Positions 1 to 9,935 of a stretch of DNA of 64,000 nucleotides are shown piece after piece (the first letter of the stretch is position 1; every line of letters starts with the position of its first letter). Under the pieces are notes generated by a model. The model was not told where the DNA came from and did not search any database. It worked only from the letters and a program-made list of their open reading frames with translations. A program made the position numbers and the translations under genes. This DNA comes from Sphingomicrobium aestuariivivum (lineage in GTDB: Bacteria > Pseudomonadota > Alphaproteobacteria > Sphingomonadales > Sphingomonadaceae): positions 1,240,001 through 1,304,000 of the forward strand of contig NZ_CP102629.1 of NCBI RefSeq assembly GCF_024721585.1, in the 5' to 3' direction.

Positions 1-170
1 AGCGCGAGCAGGGTCAGCAGCGCGGCGGGCGCGGGCGCGCCGAGCCAGCCGAGCCCCGTGCCGGCGATGTCGAGCCAGCCGAAGGCCGCGCTCCACGCCA
101 CCAGTGCGATGGCTGCGAAGGTGCGCGGCCCGTTGAGGACTCCCGCGAGGAGGGCGAGCAGCAGCGTCAT
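1..170 (-). CDS. DUF4126-type membrane protein, N-terminal part, runs off the window
   Basis: Only the first 56 or so codons are present. The frame opens [20 protein letters not shown] and continues as an Ala/Leu/Gly-rich hydrophobic sequence with two likely membrane segments. The NGPRTFAAIALVAW stretch resembles the start of DUF4126 membrane proteins. The ATG shares four bases with the fahA stop codon (ATGA), so it is probably translated in the same operon as hmgA-fahA. No function is known. The family call comes from memory of similar N-termini; the reading frame itself is clear. Confidence 0.6.
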   Translation of the reverse strand, partial: MTLLLALLAGVLNGPRTFAAIALVAWSAAFGWLDIAGTGLGWLGAPAPAALLTLLA

Positions 171-1465
171 CCGCGCGCCGCCAACACGCGTCCCGAACAT
201 TCGCCGAGCGAGATGCCGGGCTGGCCCTCGGCATGCGCCCGCGCGGTGAGCGTCACTTCATCCCCATCCTCGAGGAAGGTGCGGGTCTCGCCATTGGGCA
301 GGGTAATCGGCGTCTTGCCCCCTTCCGACAGCTCCATCATCGAGCCGAAGCCCGATTTTTCGGCGGTCGAGAGCGTGCCCGTGCCGATGAGGTCGCCGGG
401 CTGGAGGTTGCAGCCGTTGCTGGCATGGTGGGTGACGATTTGCGCCGCCGACCAGTACATGGCCGCAGCCGCCTCGCCCTCGCTCAGCCGATAGGGCGCT
501 TCGCCCGCAGCGCGCATCTTCTCGGTCGACAGCAGCACTTCGAGGCGGATGCCGAGCGCGGCCTTCTCTGGCCCGCCCTGCAGGTAATCGAGCGGCTCGG
601 GGTCACCCTCGGGGCGCTTGGGCATGTCCTGCATGTAGGGCGCGAGCGCCTGCGGGGTGACGACCCACGGGCTCACGGTAGTGAGGAAGCTCTTGGCGAG
701 GAACGGCCCCAAGGGCTGGTATTCCCACGCCTGCAGGTCGCGCGCCGACCAGTCGTTCAAGAGGCAATAGCCCGCGATATGGCTCTCCGCCTCGCCGATG
801 GGGATCGGTTCGCCGAGCGCGTTGCCCTCGCCAATCCAGATGCCCATCTCGAGCTCGTAATCGAGCCGCGCCGAAGGGCTGCGCACCGGCGCGGCACCGT
901 CTTCGGCGGGGCGCTTCTGGCCCGCGGGGCGCACCACCGGATGGCCCGAGGCGCGGATGCTCGAGGCACGGCCGTGATAGCCGATCGGCACATATTTATA
1001 GTTGGGCAAGAGCGGATTGTCGGGACGGAACAGCTTGCCGATGTTGGTCGCGTGATGGATGCCGACATAGAAGTCGGTATAGTCGCCGACCAGCGCGGGC
1101 AGCTCCATCTCGACCTTGTCCTTGCCGATGAGATGCTGGCCGACGACGGCGCGATAGTCGCTGTCGGTGAGCAGCTGCGACAGGCGGCTGCGAAGGCCCT
1201 GCATCGCCTCGGCGCCCAGCGCGAAGAGCGCGTTGAGCATCGGCTGCTGGAGCGCCTCGCGCACGTCCTCGTCCTCGATCAGCTCGCCCTGCGCCAAAGC
1301 GTCGAGATCGAGCACATAGTCGCCGATCGCAGTGCCGATACGCGGCAGGCCGTCGTCCGCCGAGAAGACACCGAGCGGCAGGTTCTGGACGGGCCAGTCG
1401 GCATGGCCGTTGGCGCCGTCGACCCAGCAGTCGAGATCGGGCGAATTGGTCGGGTCGTTATGCAT
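167..1465 (-). CDS. fahA: Fumarylacetoacetase
   Basis: Hydrolyses fumarylacetoacetate to fumarate and acetoacetate, the last step of tyrosine and phenylalanine breakdown through homogentisate. At 432 residues it is full length. The [12 protein letters not shown] segment (about 128-139) carries the metal-ligand Asp and catalytic His of the family, LDYELEMG (201-208) supplies the two Glu metal ligands, and NDWSARD (237-243) a further Asp ligand. The start lies inside the end of hmgA, an 8-base overlap that fits translational coupling. Cytoplasmic. The pathway's isomerase gene, maiA, is about 10 kb away instead of in this operon. Confidence 0.96.
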   Translation of the reverse strand: MHNDPTNSPDLDCWVDGANGHADWPVQNLPLGVFSADDGLPRIGTAIGDYVLDLDALAQGELIEDEDVREALQQPMLNALFALGAEAMQGLRSRLSQLLTDSDYRAVVGQHLIGKDKVEMELPALVGDYTDFYVGIHHATNIGKLFRPDNPLLPNYKYVPIGYHGRASSIRASGHPVVRPAGQKRPAEDGAAPVRSPSARLDYELEMGIWIGEGNALGEPIPIGEAESHIAGYCLLNDWSARDLQAWEYQPLGPFLAKSFLTTVSPWVVTPQALAPYMQDMPKRPEGDPEPLDYLQGGPEKAALGIRLEVLLSTEKMRAAGEAPYRLSEGEAAAAMYWSAAQIVTHHASNGCNLQPGDLIGTGTLSTAEKSGFGSMMELSEGGKTPITLPNGETRTFLEDGDEVTLTARAHAEGQPGISLGECSGRVLAARG

Positions 1466-2738
1466 CGGTCACCTTTGCTTTGGGGAAGCCCTGCCAGGCT
1501 TCGTCATAATCGGGCTGCGCGCTTTCAACTGCGAAATCGGTCGGGCGGTAGGGCCAGCAGGTCTCGACCATGAAGGCCAGCGTGCCCTCGTAACGCTCGG
1601 GCTCGAGATCGGCTGCGCTCGCCTTCTTCCACGTGTCGACGTCGGGGCCGTGGCCGCTCATGATATTGTGCAAGCTGATGCCGCCCGGCGAGAAGCCCTC
1701 GGCCTTGGCGTCATATTGCCCGAGAATGAGCCCCATCGCCTCGCTCATCACGTTGCGGTGGAACCACGGCGGGCGGAACGTGTCCTCGGCCACCATCCAG
1801 CGCGGCGGGAAGATGACGAAGTCGGCATTGGCGCGCCCCGGCACTTCTGACGGGCTGGTCAGCACGGTGAAGATCGAGGGGTCGGGATGGTCGAAGCTGA
1901 CCGTGTTCATCACGTTGAAGCGCGACAGGTCGTAGCGCATCGGCGCGACATTGCCGTGCCAGGCGACGACGTCGAGCGGGCTGTGGTCGAGCATGGTCGC
2001 CCACAGCTTGCCGCCGTGCTTCTGGACGAGCTGGTGGTCGCCGTCCTTGTCCTCAAAGGCCGCGACCGGCATCTCGAAATCGCGCGGATTGGCGAGCCCG
2101 TTGGCGCCGATGGGCCCGAGGTCGGGCAGCCGGAAAGGCGCGCCGTAATTTTCGGCAACATAGCCGCCCGCACCGCCTTCGGGCACCTCGACACGGAAAC
2201 GGATGCCGCGCGGGATGAGCGCGATATGCCCCGGCGGCACGTCGAGGCGGCCCATCTCGGTAACGAGGTGGAGACTGCCGCGCTGCGGGATGAAGAGCAG
2301 TTCGCCATCGCTGTTCATGAAGCTGCGGTCCGCCATCGAGACATCGGCCCGGTAAACGTGCAGCGCCACGCCGGTGAGGTCGGCCGGATCGCGCGTCACG
2401 AGCATGGTCGCGAGGCTGTCGACGAAATCCTTCTCGGCATCGAGCGCGGGCGGGTCCCAGCGCAGCCGGTTGGGCGCAAGCGGCTTGTCGCTCCCCTTGG
2501 CGGTCAGCAGCGCATTGCCTTCATAGGGCTCGTAAGGCGGGTGATCGGCGGTCGGGCGCAGGCGGTAGAGCCAGCTGCGCAGGTTTTCGGGCCGCGCCAT
2601 GGTGAAGGCGCTCGCCGAGAACTGCTCTGCATAGAGACCGAAGGCGGGCCGCTGCGGGCTGTTGCGCCCGACGGGCAGCGCGCCCTCCACGGCCTCACTT
2701 TCGACATGGCTGCCAAAGCCCGTCAGATAGTCACCCAT
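1458..2738 (-). CDS. hmgA: Homogentisate 1,2-dioxygenase
   Basis: Ring-cleaving Fe(II) dioxygenase that turns homogentisate into maleylacetoacetate. The 426-residue length is normal for bacterial forms. The N-terminus ([23 protein letters not shown], [13 protein letters not shown]) is characteristic. The iron site is visible in [14 protein letters not shown] (His and Glu) and [12 protein letters not shown] (His) in the C-terminal third. A strong ribosome site (GGAGGGAG) precedes the ATG. First gene of the hmgA-fahA-DUF4126 run, 71 bases downstream of a small membrane-protein gene on the same strand. Confidence 0.97.
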   Translation of the reverse strand: MGDYLTGFGSHVESEAVEGALPVGRNSPQRPAFGLYAEQFSASAFTMARPENLRSWLYRLRPTADHPPYEPYEGNALLTAKGSDKPLAPNRLRWDPPALDAEKDFVDSLATMLVTRDPADLTGVALHVYRADVSMADRSFMNSDGELLFIPQRGSLHLVTEMGRLDVPPGHIALIPRGIRFRVEVPEGGAGGYVAENYGAPFRLPDLGPIGANGLANPRDFEMPVAAFEDKDGDHQLVQKHGGKLWATMLDHSPLDVVAWHGNVAPMRYDLSRFNVMNTVSFDHPDPSIFTVLTSPSEVPGRANADFVIFPPRWMVAEDTFRPPWFHRNVMSEAMGLILGQYDAKAEGFSPGGISLHNIMSGHGPDVDTWKKASAADLEPERYEGTLAFMVETCWPYRPTDFAVESAQPDYDEAWQGFPKAKVTDA

Positions 2739-2809
2739 AGCTGCTCCCTCCTGTGGGCGAACGGGTGGCGGCTCGCCGCGCTCCTGTCAATCGCACCGGG
2801 CGCGCGGGG

Positions 2810-3010
2810 TCAGGCGACCGCGCCCTCGGCGGCCGAATAGGCGCCCTCGGGGACGTCGGCGGGCACTTCGACATCGACATCGGGGATGGTGATGCCGAGC
2901 TCGGCGCGGAACAGGAAGACGAGCAGGATCAGGATCACCGCGAACAGGATGATCAGCGCCACCATCGAGCGCTCGGAGCCTTCGACGGCCAGCGGATTGT
3001 CTTCGGTCAT
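2810..3010 (-). CDS. Small single-pass membrane protein, unknown function
   Basis: A 66-residue protein beginning MTEDNPLAVEGSERSM, followed by one very hydrophobic segment (about residues 16-36, ALIILFAVILILLVFLF) and a short acidic, valine-rich tail. An upstream in-frame ATG would add 14 residues but would overlap the DUF202 gene, so the ATG at 3010 is preferred. Ten bases separate it from the DUF202 stop codon, which suggests one operon of two small membrane proteins. I do not recognise the family. Confidence 0.6.
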   Translation of the reverse strand: MTEDNPLAVEGSERSMVALIILFAVILILLVFLFRAELGITIPDVDVEVPADVPEGAYSAAEGAVA

Positions 3011-3020
3011 GGGCAATGCC

Positions 3021-3413
3021 CTAGCCGAAAAAGAGCCAGATGCCGACAGCAACCATGACCGCGCCTGCCGAAATCCCCGCGGCGACGACCTCCATTCCCT
3101 TGGTCGAGGGCTCCTTCACGAAATTGGCGCTCATCCGCTTGATCGCCCCGCACATGCGGCGCTTGGCGCCCTGCACGACGATGATCGCGAGGATCATGAA
3201 AAAGGTCGCCATCGCCTTGGGGACCCAGGCGGGCTCGAACTGGCCGAACAGCGCGCGAAGGCCGAGGCCGAGGCCGATCAGCCCCATGCCCGAGCCCATC
3301 CAGCTGGCCATCGTCCGCTCGACCGCCATGATCGTGCGATCCTCGGCCAGATCGGTGCGATCCTCGGCCAGTTCGTGATTGTCGCGATCGTGACTGCTGA
3401 CGCCGCCAACCAT
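3021..3413 (-). CDS. DUF202-family membrane protein
   Basis: A 130-residue protein with the DUF202 pattern: an N-terminal repeat of acidic/Arg motifs (LAEDRTDLAEDRTIMAVERT) followed by membrane segments around 40-55, 70-85 and 110-128. The start MVGGVSSHDRDN is chosen because GGAG sits just upstream (cggaggaattgc) and the family motif starts soon after; a longer open frame lacks both. DUF202 proteins are small inner-membrane proteins of unknown role. Divergent from the next gene with a 99-base gap that must hold both promoters. Confidence 0.85.
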   Translation of the reverse strand: MVGGVSSHDRDNHELAEDRTDLAEDRTIMAVERTMASWMGSGMGLIGLGLGLRALFGQFEPAWVPKAMATFFMILAIIVVQGAKRRMCGAIKRMSANFVKEPSTKGMEVVAAGISAGAVMVAVGIWLFFG

Positions 3414-3512
3414 GCAATTCCTCCGCTTGCCTGCCTCTGAAACGGCTGGCGAGCGGGATCGTTTCGCAAGTGGATTTGTCGCCGGCACCTTGCGGTGAGG
3501 CAATAAACGTGG

Positions 3513-4931
3513 ATGAGTTCGCGCATGTCGGGAGCCCATGCGACGCGCCAGCCGCCCCGCCACCTGCTGGTGGCCCTTGGTCCCTTTGCCGTGCTTCTGG
3601 CGGCCGCGCTCTACAACGGCCACCCGCTCCTCCTGCCCGACAGCGGCCCGTTCATCCACGGCGCGACCGGCCATAGCGTCCAGTACGAGCGCTCACCGGT
3701 CTACGGCTTGTTCGGCGCGATCTTCATGCTCGGGCGCGAGACGACCGCCATGTTGTGGCTTTGGGCGATCGCTCAAGGAGCGCTGGTGGCAATCGCGATG
3801 GCGCTCCTGTCGCACCGCCTCCTGCCCGGCTGGTCCGCCCGGCAGCGGTCGCTGCTGCTCGGCGCGCTGGCGCTGGTCACCTCCTGGGGCTGGCACGCGA
3901 TGCAGATCTCTCCCGACGCCTTCGCCGGGCTGGTCGTCATCCTCGCGGTCCTGCTCTTCGCCGAGCCGCGGCAGGGCGGTGCCCCCTTCATCGGCATGCT
4001 GCTGGTGCTTGCAGCGACGGTCCATTCGACCCACCCCCTCCTGCTCGTGGCGGTAACGCTGGGCAGCGCGGCGGTGGCGGCGCTGTCGCGGCAGGCGGTC
4101 GCCCCGATCCTTGGCAAGGGCCTCGGCTTTTCGGCGCTGTCCATCGGCCTGCTCGTCATCGTCAACGGCCTTGCGCACGAGCGTTGGTCGCACGCCCCGA
4201 TGGGCGATTACTTCGCCTTTGCCGCGCTCCAGCAGGAAGGGCTCACGGCGGCTTGGCTGGAGGCAAGCTGCGCAGGGGACGCACCGCCCACTCCGCAGCT
4301 TTGCGCGATGCGCACGCAGCTGGGCCGCGACAGCCAGCAGATCCTGTGGCAGCGCGGTCATCCCCTGAATGCCGCCGTGCACGACCGGACGGACGCCCGT
4401 CCGCCGCACCTGCAGGGCGAGATGGCCACCGCCTGGAAGGGCGCGATCCTCGCCGACCCCGCGGGCTTCGCGCGCTCGGCCATCCGCGACCTGGGGGCGC
4501 AGCTGGTCATGGTCGCGCCGCTCAACGACTATTGCCCCGACCCCTGCGCGGTTCGCGGCGCCACGCTCGATCGCTGGGTCGGCGACGTCGATCCGGCGCT
4601 GATGGAGAACTTCCTCGCCTCGCGGCAGGCCACGGGTCGGCTGCCACGGCAGGAAATCCGGATGCTGGTGGTGCCCCTGACGCTGCTGTCGCTCCTGCTC
4701 CTGCCGGTCCTGCTGCTCCTGTGCTGGCGGCGGCTGCGTTTCCCGACACGGCTGTTCATGGCCGCGCTCTTGAGCGCGCTCCTCGCCAACGCCTTCCTCG
4801 CGGGGGTCTTTTCGGAGCCCGATGACCGCTACCAGAGCAGGATCGCCTGGCTGGCGCCCTTCGCCATCGTGGTGGCGCTGGCCGACCTTCGTTCGAGACG
4901 CCACGGGCGCCACGACGGAAGGAGCGGCTGA
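3513..4931 (+). CDS. Multi-pass membrane protein, unknown function
   Basis: A 472-residue integral membrane protein with roughly ten hydrophobic segments, the first at about residues 18-34 and the last near 450. Segments PLLLPDSGPFIHG and RSPVYGLFGAIF near the N-terminus resemble a set of uncharacterised alphaproteobacterial membrane proteins that I recall only as hypothetical. A non-membrane region (about 235-370) contains several Cys (EASCAGDAPPTPQLC; NDYCPDPCAV), which fits a periplasmic loop with disulfides. A glycosyltransferase-like or O-antigen-related role is possible but there is no catalytic motif I can defend. Confidence 0.8.
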   Translation: MSSRMSGAHATRQPPRHLLVALGPFAVLLAAALYNGHPLLLPDSGPFIHGATGHSVQYERSPVYGLFGAIFMLGRETTAMLWLWAIAQGALVAIAMALLSHRLLPGWSARQRSLLLGALALVTSWGWHAMQISPDAFAGLVVILAVLLFAEPRQGGAPFIGMLLVLAATVHSTHPLLLVAVTLGSAAVAALSRQAVAPILGKGLGFSALSIGLLVIVNGLAHERWSHAPMGDYFAFAALQQEGLTAAWLEASCAGDAPPTPQLCAMRTQLGRDSQQILWQRGHPLNAAVHDRTDARPPHLQGEMATAWKGAILADPAGFARSAIRDLGAQLVMVAPLNDYCPDPCAVRGATLDRWVGDVDPALMENFLASRQATGRLPRQEIRMLVVPLTLLSLLLLPVLLLLCWRRLRFPTRLFMAALLSALLANAFLAGVFSEPDDRYQSRIAWLAPFAIVVALADLRSRRHGRHDGRSG

Positions 4932-5029
4932 AGCATGCCTCGACGACCCCGCACGACCAAGTCTCGGGGTCCCCTCGCGGAACGCCGCCCCCTATCGCCG
5001 TGTTGTGGCCGGGAAAAGGGGGAAAACCC

Positions 5030-5539
5030 ATGCCGACCAAGACCACCACGCTCGCCTGGAGCGCTTTCACCTTTTTCCTGATCCTCGGGGTCGGGGCCTG
5101 GTATGCGATCGGCGCGACCTATCGCGATGCCGAGGCGACCCAGCTCCTCGAAACGCTGTCCGACACGGGCCTTTATCTCGGCTCGGCGGGCGCGGGCGCC
5201 TCGGCAACGATCCTCGCGCTGATGCTCACCCTGCTCGGCTTCGTGCGCAAGATCGACGTCGACTTCGACCAGGTCGTCAACGGCCATATCGACCGCATCT
5301 CGAAATTCGCCACCGCCTCGCTGATGCTGTCGCTCCTGCTCCTCCTGCTGCTCGCTTTTCCGATCGGCGACTTCCAGCAGATGCCGCAAAGCTGGTTCGG
5401 CGTGCTGTTCCACCTCGTCTTCGCGGCGATGACGCTGGTGATCGCCTTCATCGCGCTTACGGTGGCCACACTCTACGCGACCGTGCAGGCCGTCATCGGC
5501 GGGGTCGCGGACGCCGTCGAGGACGAGCAGGAAGACTGA
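5030..5539 (+). CDS. Three-pass membrane protein, unknown function
   Basis: The 169-residue product starts at MPTKTTTLAWSAFTFF, preceded by a purine-rich aaaaggggg ribosome site. A start 30 bases upstream is possible but less likely. Hydrophobic segments lie at about 8-28, 42-66, 88-108 and 120-150, and the tail is acidic (DAVEDEQED). The GAGASATILALMLTLLGFVRK segment between the first two helices is glycine/alanine rich. No family recognised. It ends 18 bases before the tRNA-Thr gene on the opposite strand. Confidence 0.7.
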   Translation: MPTKTTTLAWSAFTFFLILGVGAWYAIGATYRDAEATQLLETLSDTGLYLGSAGAGASATILALMLTLLGFVRKIDVDFDQVVNGHIDRISKFATASLMLSLLLLLLLAFPIGDFQQMPQSWFGVLFHLVFAAMTLVIAFIALTVATLYATVQAVIGGVADAVEDEQED

Positions 5540-5557
5540 ATGTCGGCGGAAAACCGC

Positions 5558-5632
<75 letters not shown>

Positions 5633-5724
5633 ATCTCTAGCGGGAACGGCGCGCCCTATCGCCAAAGCATGGCGACCTGTCAAGCATCTTGGCGAGCGCT
5701 TCGTGCTGTTTTAACGAGCCCCCC

Positions 5725-5865
5725 ATGACGACCGAGAAGGACGAGAAGGCAAAACGCCTCGCCGAAGCGCTCCGCGCCAACCTGCGCCGCCGCAAGGGAC
5801 AGGGCAAGGAGATGGCGAAAGAGCGCTCCGGCGAATCGAAAAAGCCGGACGAATCAGGCGCCTAA
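5725..5865 (+). CDS. Very small, highly charged protein, unknown function
   Basis: A 46-residue frame: MTTEKDEKAKRLAEALRANL, then RRRKGQGKEMAKERSGESKK and a short acidic end. It is mostly Lys, Arg, Glu and Ala and should form an amphipathic helix (about residues 5-27) with a basic RRRK patch. I recall similar short proteins near this position in sphingomonads, but that is memory, not evidence here. The ribosome site is weak. It sits in the 244-base gap between tRNA-Thr and the aminopeptidase gene, which runs towards it. Confidence 0.45.
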   Translation: MTTEKDEKAKRLAEALRANLRRRKGQGKEMAKERSGESKKPDESGA

Positions 5866-5876
5866 GGCCGCTGGCG

Positions 5877-7667
5877 CTAGAGCGGCTTGCACTGGGCCTC
5901 GAGCCACTCCTTGTCCTCGCCCGTGAGCTGCGAGCCGATCTTCTCCATCACCTGCGCGTGATAGTCGTCGACCCACCGACGCTCCTCGGGGGTCAGCATC
6001 TCCTTGTCGATGAGGCGCCGGTCGAGCGGCGCGAAGGTCAGCGTCTCGAACCCGAGCACGCGGCGGCCCTCCACCTCATGCGCGACGACGAGCACGAGAT
6101 TCTCGATCCGCATGCCGTACTCGCCTTCCTTGTAGAAGCCGGGCTCGTTCGACAGGATCATGCCCTCGCGCAGCGGCTCGTCGGCGCCCGCATAGGCACC
6201 GCCCGGCGGCGAGATGCGCTGCGGCCCCTCGTGCACCGCGAGGAAGGCGCCGACGCCGTGCCCGGTGCCATGGGCGAAGTCCTCGCCGATCTCCCACAGA
6301 TATTGCCGCGCGAAGCTGTCGAGGCGCCCGCCCGAAATACCTTCGGGGAAGCGCGCGCGGGCGATGGCGATATGGCCCTTGAGGACGCGGGTGTAGCGGT
6401 CGATCATCTCGTCCGTGGGCGTCCCGACGATCACCGTGCGGGTGATGTCGGTGGTGCCGTCGAGATACTGCCCGCCCGAATCGACGAGGTAGATCTGGTT
6501 GTTCTCGAGCTTGGCGTTCGACTTTTCATCGACGCGATAGTGCGGCAGCGCGCCATTGGCGCCCGCGCCCGAGATGGTGTCGAAGCTGATGTCCTTCAGC
6601 TCGCCCGTCTCCTCGCGCAGCGCATAGAGCTTGGCCGCGACCGACAATTCGTCCTGCCCGCCCTTGGGAGCTTCCTCCTCGAGCCACTTGAGGAACCTGG
6701 AGATGACGACACCGTCGCGCTCCTGCGCGGCGCGGTGGCCCGCGATCTCGGCCTCGTTCTTGATCGCCTTGGGCAGCACCGCGGGATCACGCCGCGCGAT
6801 GACCTTCGCCCCGCCCCGCTCGAGCGCCATCTCGATCGCGGCCACCGAGCGTTCGGGATCCACCGCGACGGCCTTGCCCGAATAGCTGCCTTCGAGATGC
6901 GCCTCGAAGTCCGAGCGCTCGTGGATGCGCACCTCCTCGCCGAGGTGGTTGCGAAGCTCGCCATCGACCTTGTCGCCGTCGAGGAACAGGTCGGCCGTGC
7001 CGTCGGCCTGCACGACGAGAAAGGCGAGCGCGACCGGCGTGTGGGTCACGTCCTTGCCGCGCACGTTCAATGCCCATGCGATCGAATCGAGCGCGGCGAT
7101 CACCGCCGCATCGGCTTCCTCTTCCTTGAGCCAGGCGGCGATATCGGCGCGCTTGGCAGCCGAGGACTTGCCGGCGAGGTTCTGCGAATAGGGTTCGAGC
7201 TTGGCCTTCGACGGCGCGGGCTGGTCGATCCACACCTTGTCGATGGGATTGCGCTCGACCGCGACCAGCTCGGCGCCCTTGTCGGCGAGCGCCTTGGTCG
7301 CCGCCTTCACCCAGGCGCGGGTGTGGAGCCACGGGTCGAAACCGATGCGCCCGCCCGACGGCGCCTTCTTCGACAGCCACTGGGCGATGCTCGTCTGCGG
7401 CACGTCCTCGTAGCTGAAGAGCTCGCCGTCGACCTGGTTGCGCACCTGGATGGTGTAGCGCCCGTCGGTGAAGATGGCGGCTTCCTCGGGCAGCACCGCG
7501 GCGGCGCCCGCCGAACCGTCGAAGCCGGTCAGCCACGCCAGCCGCTGGGCGTAGCTGCCGACATATTCGGACATATGTTCATCGGTAAGCGGGACGACGA
7601 AGCCGTCGAGCGCATCGTCCTTCAGCTGGGTGCGCAGGGCTTCGAGGCGGTCGGCGTGGGTGGACAT
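5877..7667 (-). CDS. Xaa-Pro aminopeptidase (aminopeptidase P, family M24B)
   Basis: Removes an N-terminal residue preceding proline. The 596-residue size is that of the long aminopeptidase P form, with two creatinase-like N-terminal domains (about 1-310) and a pita-bread catalytic domain (about 320-540). The dinuclear metal ligands are visible: two Asp in YLDGTTDITRT, His in HGTGHGVG, Glu in SNEPGFY and Glu in RIENLVLV. No signal peptide, so cytoplasmic. Read towards the tiny charged gene; divergent from the S9 peptidase gene, so peptide degradation genes face each other across a 96-base gap. Confidence 0.95.
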   Translation of the reverse strand: MSTHADRLEALRTQLKDDALDGFVVPLTDEHMSEYVGSYAQRLAWLTGFDGSAGAAAVLPEEAAIFTDGRYTIQVRNQVDGELFSYEDVPQTSIAQWLSKKAPSGGRIGFDPWLHTRAWVKAATKALADKGAELVAVERNPIDKVWIDQPAPSKAKLEPYSQNLAGKSSAAKRADIAAWLKEEEADAAVIAALDSIAWALNVRGKDVTHTPVALAFLVVQADGTADLFLDGDKVDGELRNHLGEEVRIHERSDFEAHLEGSYSGKAVAVDPERSVAAIEMALERGGAKVIARRDPAVLPKAIKNEAEIAGHRAAQERDGVVISRFLKWLEEEAPKGGQDELSVAAKLYALREETGELKDISFDTISGAGANGALPHYRVDEKSNAKLENNQIYLVDSGGQYLDGTTDITRTVIVGTPTDEMIDRYTRVLKGHIAIARARFPEGISGGRLDSFARQYLWEIGEDFAHGTGHGVGAFLAVHEGPQRISPPGGAYAGADEPLREGMILSNEPGFYKEGEYGMRIENLVLVVAHEVEGRRVLGFETLTFAPLDRRLIDKEMLTPEERRWVDDYHAQVMEKIGSQLTGEDKEWLEAQCKPL

Positions 7668-7763
7668 TCATTCTCCTCTGCCCGTCTGTTGGGCGAAATT
7701 CTCTGTTGCTTGGTCTCCTATAGCACCTAGTGTCGCGACAACGAATGTGAAGGAGCATCATCG

Positions 7764-9935
7764 ATGAAGCGTCGCCTCCTCGCGGCAGGCATTGCCCTCG
7801 CCGCGCTCAACGCCCCCGCCATTGCCCAGCCTACCCCTGCCCAGAAGGACAGCATGACCGACATGCCAAAGCCCCCCGTCGCCGAACAGCGCGACTACAG
7901 TTTCACCCGTCACGGCATCACCGTCGAGGACCCTTATGCGTGGCTGCGCGACGAGGGCTATCCGGTCGTCGATGACGAGGATGTGCTCGCCTATCTCAAC
8001 GAAGAGAATGCCTATTTCGAGGCGTGGAAGAAGCCGCGCGAGGAAGAGATCGAGGCATTGTTCGAGGAGATGAAGGCGCGCATCAAGGAGGACGACAAGG
8101 GCGTCCCGGTGAAGAATGGCGACTATGTCTACTGGTCCGAATTCGCGCCGGGCACGCAATATCGCCTGTGGTATCGCAAGAAGGCCGACGGCACCGCCAG
8201 CGACGTCACGCCCGACAATGGCACCCTCATCTATGACGAGAACAAGGAAGCCGAGGGCCACGAATATTTCCGCCTCGGCGGCTATGAGGTCAGCCCCGAT
8301 GCGACCAAGGCGATCGTGCTGACCGACCGCAACGGCTCGGAGCGCTACACCATCGAGGTCATCGACATCGCCAGCGGTGAGGTGCTCGAGACGGTCAGCG
8401 ATACCGCGCTCGGCAGCCCCGAATGGGACAAGGCGGGCACCGGCTTCTTCTACACCGTCGCCAACGAGAATTGGCGCACCTACGAGGCCTTCTATCACCC
8501 GCTCGGCGCCGATCCCGACAAGGATCGCCTCGTCTTCGAGGAAACCGAGAACCAGGCCTTCACGGTGAGCCTCGGCAAGTCGACCGACGAGAATTACATC
8601 TTCCTGTCGACGGGCGAGAACAGCTCGAACGAATATTATTTCATTCCCGCCGACCAGCCCGAGGCCAAGCCGCAGCTGATCATGCGCCGCCGTCCCGACA
8701 TCCAATATTCGGTCGATGCGAGCCACGGGAAATTCTGGATCGTCACCAATGACAATCACGTCAATTTCCGCCTTGCGCAGGCCGATCCCGCCGATGCGCA
8801 GAAATGGCATACGGTGATCCCGGGGTCGGATACCTTCTATCTCGAGGATATCGACGCGCACCGCGACCACCTGCTCGTCTCGGGCCGCCTCGACGGCTTG
8901 GACCAGCTGTACCTGCGCGACTATGACAGCGGCGAGATGACCCGCATTCCCTTTGAGGAAGCAGCCTATACCGCGGGCTTCGCCGGCATGGCCGACTATG
9001 CGCCCGACCAGTATCGCATCGGCTACAGCTCGATGGTCACGCCCAATACGGTCTACGACTACGACCCCGACACGCAGCAGTTCACCACCCTCAAGGTGCA
9101 GGAAATCCCCTCGGGCTATGATCCCGAGAAATATACCGTCGACCGCCTGATGGTGGACGCGCGCGACGGCGCCAAGGTGCCGGTCTCGATCGTCCGCCGG
9201 AAGGACCATGAGCTCGACGGCTCGGGGCGCCTCTTCATCTATGGTTATGGCGCCTATGGCAGCGCCATCCCGCCCTATTTCTCGACCGCGCGCCTGAGCC
9301 TCGTCGATCGCGGCTATGCCTATGCCATCGCCCACATCCGCGGCGGCGACGACCTCGGCTACCAGTGGTTCCTCGACGGCAAGCTCAAGAAGCGCACCAA
9401 CACCTTCAACGACTTCGTCGACGTCACCCGCGGCCTCATCGAGGCGGGCTATGCCAAGGAAGGCATGGTCGCCGCGCAGGGCGGCTCGGCGGGCGGCGAG
9501 CTGATGGGCGCGATCGTCAACCAAGCGCCCGAGCTTTACGGCGCGATCGTCGCCGACGTGCCCTTCGTCGATGTCTTGAACACCATGCTCGACGACACGC
9601 TGCCGCTCACCCCGGGCGAGTGGAACGAATGGGGCAATCCCATCACCGATCCCGAGGCGTTCGAATATATCCTGTCCTACAGCCCCTATGACAATGTGAA
9701 GGCGCAGGACTATCCGCCCATGCTCATCACTGGCGGCCTCAACGATCCGCGCGTGACCTACTGGGAGCCCGCCAAATGGGCCGCCCGCCTGCGCGCCACC
9801 AAGACCGACGACAACCCGCTGTTCCTCAAGATCAACATGGGCGCGGGTCATGGCGGCAAGTCGGGGCGTTGGAACTCGCTTTACGAGACCGCCGAGGCCT
9901 ATAGCTTCGTGCTCGACCAGGTCGGCGCGGAGTGA
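7764..9935 (+). CDS. ptrB: Prolyl oligopeptidase-family serine peptidase (oligopeptidase B-like, S9A)
   Basis: A 723-residue peptidase with a Sec signal (KRRLLAAGIALAALNAPAIAQ, cleavage near residue 21), so probably periplasmic, unlike E. coli PtrB. The N-terminal beta-propeller begins with the family segment VEDPYAWLRD. The C-terminal hydrolase domain carries the triad: Ser575 in GGSAGG, Asp661 in LNDPRV and His696 in GAGHGG. It cuts short peptides, typically after basic residues if truly PtrB-like. First gene of a tightly packed plus-strand run; its stop codon overlaps the GTG start of the next gene. Confidence 0.93.
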   Translation: MKRRLLAAGIALAALNAPAIAQPTPAQKDSMTDMPKPPVAEQRDYSFTRHGITVEDPYAWLRDEGYPVVDDEDVLAYLNEENAYFEAWKKPREEEIEALFEEMKARIKEDDKGVPVKNGDYVYWSEFAPGTQYRLWYRKKADGTASDVTPDNGTLIYDENKEAEGHEYFRLGGYEVSPDATKAIVLTDRNGSERYTIEVIDIASGEVLETVSDTALGSPEWDKAGTGFFYTVANENWRTYEAFYHPLGADPDKDRLVFEETENQAFTVSLGKSTDENYIFLSTGENSSNEYYFIPADQPEAKPQLIMRRRPDIQYSVDASHGKFWIVTNDNHVNFRLAQADPADAQKWHTVIPGSDTFYLEDIDAHRDHLLVSGRLDGLDQLYLRDYDSGEMTRIPFEEAAYTAGFAGMADYAPDQYRIGYSSMVTPNTVYDYDPDTQQFTTLKVQEIPSGYDPEKYTVDRLMVDARDGAKVPVSIVRRKDHELDGSGRLFIYGYGAYGSAIPPYFSTARLSLVDRGYAYAIAHIRGGDDLGYQWFLDGKLKKRTNTFNDFVDVTRGLIEAGYAKEGMVAAQGGSAGGELMGAIVNQAPELYGAIVADVPFVDVLNTMLDDTLPLTPGEWNEWGNPITDPEAFEYILSYSPYDNVKAQDYPPMLITGGLNDPRVTYWEPAKWAARLRATKTDDNPLFLKINMGAGHGGKSGRWNSLYETAEAYSFVLDQVGAE

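Noticed and set aside
233-1573. A long open frame on the plus strand over fahA and hmgA
   Set aside because: It is antisense to two strongly supported enzymes. Its translation is Arg/Ala/Gly-rich with no motif, the typical product of high GC.
7758-9851. A 697-codon frame on the minus strand over the S9A peptidase
   Set aside because: Antisense shadow of a gene with an intact Ser/Asp/His triad and signal peptide; its translation is a low-complexity mix of Arg, Gly, Val, Ile and Ala without domains.
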